Notes under the pieces: generated by a model
Told to the model about the DNA's origin: nothing
Database searches by the model: none
Seen by the model: the letters and a program-made list of their open reading frames with translations, nothing else
Shown here: one piece after another, positions 20,291-23,375 of the stretch
Numbering within the stretch: the stretch's first letter is position 1
How the letters are laid out: each line of letters starts with the position of its first letter
NCBI GenBank assembly: GCA_001598975.1
Contig: BBXU01002617.1
Location: forward strand, 1-23,375
From: Parachlorella kessleri
Lineage: Eukaryota > Chlorophyta > Trebouxiophyceae > Chlorellales > Chlorellaceae
DNA: 23,375 bases
Direction: 5' to 3'
Program-made: the position numbers and the translations under genes

Positions 20291-20489
20291 AATATTGCAA
20301 AATGACTGTTTGACCGCCGTTGTTAGTTCTCCTGTCAGCATTCGGATCACATGGGCAAGGGCAATACTCCCATACCGCTCCACAGAGGGATTGCCCTCCA
20401 AGCTAACAGCTTGCAAGCGACATTTTGAAAGAATAGAAATTGCAACTATGTCTTGCACCTTGGGGTGTCTCGCTGCAGCCAAGTGCAGG
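20291..20489 (-). CDS. Orphan exon-like segment with helical-repeat character
   Basis: A minus-strand open frame bounded by a good acceptor (TTGTTCAG|CCTGCAC) and donor (AATATT|GTGAGT). It encodes 66 residues including ARHPKVQDIVAISILSK and GNPSVERYGSIALAHVIR, whose pattern recalls armadillo/HEAT repeats, or less well LRRs. It enters in phase 2 and leaves in phase 0. No clear partner exon was found; it could be an exon of the gene to the right (whose last visible exon also ends with two overhanging bases), part of an unannotated gene, or a relic. The assignment as coding is inferred from composition and splice sites only. Confidence 0.4.
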
Positions 20490-21626
20490 CTGAACAACCC
20501 ACACCGAGTCAGTGCCACTGCTAAACTAGGAGGCGCGCGTGTGTGCTAAGTACACTAACGCGCTGAAACTACAGCAGGCCAGAGAAGGGGCACATGACAG
20601 GCAAGCAATGTGGGGCCCAGTCATGTAGCCTGCCCCAGAATGTGTGTTGTAAGGTGAAGGCTAAACGAAGACAAGCACAGCACCGAAGCAAAGAAGCACA
20701 CAAGACAACAGCACCAGCACAACACACATAAATAAGAGCCATCCTCAGTTTTAACCAAAATACGCCAGGTGGCTATACAACCAACAAAGCGCTTGACCAG
20801 CAACCCACTTTGCGTCATGCGTCACCTCTGCTGTACCTCATGCTGCACAAGCACAGCCTCCCTCCCCTCCCCTGGTTCTAATCACTTTAATAGCCATCCA
20901 AGTGTTGACAAGCCCAGTAGCCAATGCCTTCCCTTGCTGCAGCCAGGGGGCACACCTCACACTGCCCACTGCTGTAGGTCTAACTAGCAGCAAAGCTGGT
21001 GCCGAGCCTGGCACCATTCAGCCACCCCAGTTGGTCACTGCTGTTGTGGGCTGTGATCCGTGGGCCCTTCAGGGAACAGGATATGCCTGCATGCAACAGC
21101 AAGTGCATGGGTATGTGTGGGTACAGCCAAGGCCACAGCCATAGCTTGGCCAAATAGTCGAGCACCATGGCAAGAATCTTACGTTTAGCAAGGCTCTCCA
21201 CAGGCCAGACCACGCTGTCAGGCTAGAGGCATGGACAGGCAACACGGCCGGGCACAAGGGCCACATCCACTGACAGTGGCTATGCTCCCAGCTGCAAGCT
21301 AGGCACACTAGCATGACCCTGAAGCTGGGGAGCATGCAAGCAGGCTGTTACTCCACACGGTATGATCCCCATGCACCCCATGAAAGCCTTTGGTGAAGGA
21401 CCATGGGGCCCCTGCTATCAGAGCGGCTGCCGGCGAGGCTTGTGAAGTGCAGGCAGGCGGGCAGGCAGGGATACTGATTGGCCAGAAGCAGAGCGACCCG
21501 GCAGACAGGCGGTGGGGTGGCGTGGACAGATGCTGGGATGCGCTGGCTTAAGTGGGATGCATACCTCGGTGTGTGCTCCAGCACACCCCGCCCGTCACAC
21601 AACCACATTTGCCTGCACACGTGCGT
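20490..21626. other. Spacer with no assigned gene
   Basis: About 1.1 kb. Open frames here have compositions unlike proteins (Cys/Trp-rich) and no paired splice sites. GGCAGGCGGGCAGGCAGGG-type simple sequence lies near 21452-21471. No TGTAA motif on the minus strand was noticed, so the end of the gene to the right is not fixed. Confidence 0.4.
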
Positions 21627-23375
21627 TCATGTGCATGGAGGCCCTCCCGCTGGCCGCGCCCACCGTGAGATGGAGAGGAAGTCGGGGAAGTAGGGCATGG
21701 AGTAGACATTGATGCGCGCCTTGACCAGGCTGCTGAACACCTGGTCCAGCTTGGCCAGGAAGTCTTTCACCGCCAGGTCCTTCCCCGCCTGCGCCTCCGC
21801 CAGGCGAGCAGCCGCCTCGCGGACCTGCAAAGCGCGCGCAGGACCCAGAGTGAGTTGGGCGTTGGAAGCGGACGAGGCAGGCCAACAGGCCCCGGGTGAG
21901 GGGCAGGAGCGGTCCCACGACACTGCAGGGAGTGGTGGATAAGGTGAGCAGTTGTGAGGGGTGCAACAGGTCTGTGGCGGAGCTTCAAGGTGGGGTGCAT
22001 GAAGCGCAGATACGACTTACTCCAAACCCCACCCATGATTGGTTCTTCGGCCTGTTCTGTTTGCACCGTCTTCAACCCCTGCATCACCCCACCCACCCCA
22101 CCTTCCCTGCCGCCAGTGGGCATGCACAGGGCCCTGCCTCACATTGAGCGCACTCCTTGCCCCAGCCACCATCCCTTGGCCCTCCCCTCCCAGGGAGCCG
22201 GCGTCGCCCGCCGCCCCCCAGCTGCCACCGCTGCCCAGCAGCCCGCTGCCGCGCAGCGCAGCGTCCGCAGCAGACGGGGTGGCGGCCGCGGTGGCAGAGC
22301 CCCAGCTCCCCTGGGCTGCCAGCACAGCCAGGTCCTCCGCGGTGGCATGCTGGGCCTGCTGCACATGCTCTGCCTGCTGCTGGGAGGAGGGTGGTGCGGC
22401 ATTGGGCCACTGCACTTTAGGCCCTGGTGCCTGCTGCACCTGCTGCTGCTGACCGGCACCTGCCGGTGCTGGCGCCGTGGCAGCACTGCCCCCTCTGCCG
22501 GCGGCGCGCATGTGCTCCTGGTGCAGCACCGCTGCCCAGCGCCGGCGGGAGATCTCCGCTTGGGCCACGCGCTTCGAACAGATGTTCCAGTAGTGCAGCA
22601 GCCGCGCCCGCTCTCCTGCCGTCAGCTCAATGCGTGCCTGCAAGGAGAATTGGAGGTTGGGAGGATACCACCCCTGGCATGGATAGGAGTGGTTGAAGCA
22701 CGGCCCAACCAGCTGACAGCCACTGGATCTAAGGAAGGTCTGTCTCAGTGAGAGTCCCTCCCTGCAACAGACATTCACGTTTTACAAGACACACCTGGAG
22801 ACGGGAGCAGGGGTGGGTATGAGCCAGAGCAGCCGTGCCTCTGCCCGCCCACGCCAGGCCAACCTTGGCGGCCCAGAAAGGCTACAGCGTCGTAGCTGTG
22901 CACAGTGCCCGTAGCCAGGCATCCAGGGCAAAACGTCCCTCACCCCAAGACTGCAGCGGGCTGCTTCGGGGCCCTTTTTTCCTCCACCAGCACGGCTCTT
23001 GCTATCGCTGACTGCCCCACACCCAAAACAGCAGTATGAGTTATAACCCACTGCCCCACACCCAGGTCTCTCCAGCTATCCCCCCCCCGACACCACACAC
23101 ACCCACCCCACCCACCCACCCACCCCACCCCACCAGAGCACCCTCACCGCCACTCCGGCCCACAGCTGCTGCGCGCGGTCCTCAGGGCAGCTTCCCTCCA
23201 CCATGCACGCCTCTGAATAGCCGGGCCGCAGCTTGGAGGCGTACCAGAACAGCTCCACCTGCACGCACCAGTGCCAGCGGCAGCCCCAGCCTTGCACGCT
23301 TCCGGCGTCACTGGTCCCCCCGTTCAGCTTCTGGCACAGGGAACCTTTCCCGCCGGCTGTCACCTGCCTGTCAAC
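21627..23375 (-). CDS. Partial gene, unknown regulatory-like protein (possibly bZIP-associated C-terminal region)
   Basis: The 5' part lies beyond the right edge. Exons (minus): a 4-codon fragment 23375-23364, then 23258-23148, 22637-22143 and 21824-21664, or reading on to a TGA at 21627; phases agree throughout. Seen: VELFWYASKLRPGYSEACMV; then LTAGERARLLHYWNICSKRV followed by AEISRRRWAAVLHQEHMRAA (helical, basic); a Gln/Ala/Gly-rich low-complexity region of about 100 residues (QQQQVQQ and similar); then a helical segment REAAARLAEAQAGKDLAVKD and NVYSMPYFPDFLSIS near the end. No catalytic motif is seen. The aromatic/Leu pattern resembles helical C-terminal extensions of some algal bZIP factors, but no basic-leucine zipper is inside the window, so the family is a guess. 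The coding call is firmer than the function. Confidence 0.6.
23094..23134. repeat. CCCACC pyrimidine-rich simple repeat in an intron
   Basis: A run of CACCC/CCCACC units beside the donor of exon 23258-23148, inside the predicted intron 23147-22638 of the partial right-edge gene. On the minus strand it is a G-rich GGGTGG tract with quadruplex potential. Confidence 0.8.

Noticed and set aside
21954..22751. Plus-strand open frame of 265 codons
   Set aside because: It is antisense to the Gln/Ala-rich exon of the minus-strand gene; its composition follows the CTG/CAG bias and it shows no motif or splice context of its own.
1..23375. tRNA, rRNA or transposase genes
   Set aside because: No cloverleaf-like B-box sequence, rRNA core or transposase/reverse transcriptase motif was recognised by eye on either strand; a covariance-model scan would be needed to exclude small RNAs.

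Overview
This window looks like nuclear DNA of a green alga (Chlorophyta, probably Chlorophyceae). It is GC-rich and its genes are split into many short exons by spliceosomal introns with GT(G/A)AG donors and TGCAG acceptors. The proteins carry long Ala/Gln low-complexity tracts from CAG-type repeats. The UGUAA polyadenylation motif typical of green algae lies 75-420 nt after several stop codons. There are no prokaryotic operons, no CRISPR array and no recognisable rRNA or tRNA. All gene models were spliced by hand by matching exon phases to family motifs, with no transcript data.

Left part (1-5200): the 5' exons of a cytosolic-type acetyl-CoA acetyltransferase (thiolase) run off the left edge on the minus strand, with an apparent frameshift in the last visible exon. 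Head-to-head with it, on the plus strand, is a ten-exon FkbM-family methyltransferase carrying an N-terminal membrane anchor and a helical stem, which suggests a Golgi/ER type II enzyme. One of its introns is a GC-AG intron.

Middle (5200-11300): a possible very small minus-strand ORF, then an eight-exon makorin-type RING E3 ubiquitin ligase with four CCCH fingers, a Cys-His motif and a RING, including a 22-nt micro-exon. Convergent with it is a compact three-exon Mpo1-like/DUF962 gene (2-hydroxy fatty acid dioxygenase family).

Right part (11300-20200): two tandem minus-strand paralogues encoding RWP-RK-like transcription factors. They share intron phases, an equal-length 326-nt exon and a C-terminal motif, but their signature is degenerate (M-W-P-Y-M-K and Q-W-P-Y-V-K in place of R-W-P-x-R-K). 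A dispersed repeat of about 65 bp occurs three or four times in the spacers. Between the second paralogue and the right edge lies an orphan helical-repeat-like exon. The window ends in a partial minus-strand gene (21627-23375) whose protein may be the C-terminal part of a regulatory, possibly bZIP-like, protein.

The genes do not form one pathway. The strongest candidate for something under-described is the tandem RWP-RK-like pair with its shared, unnamed C-terminal motif.
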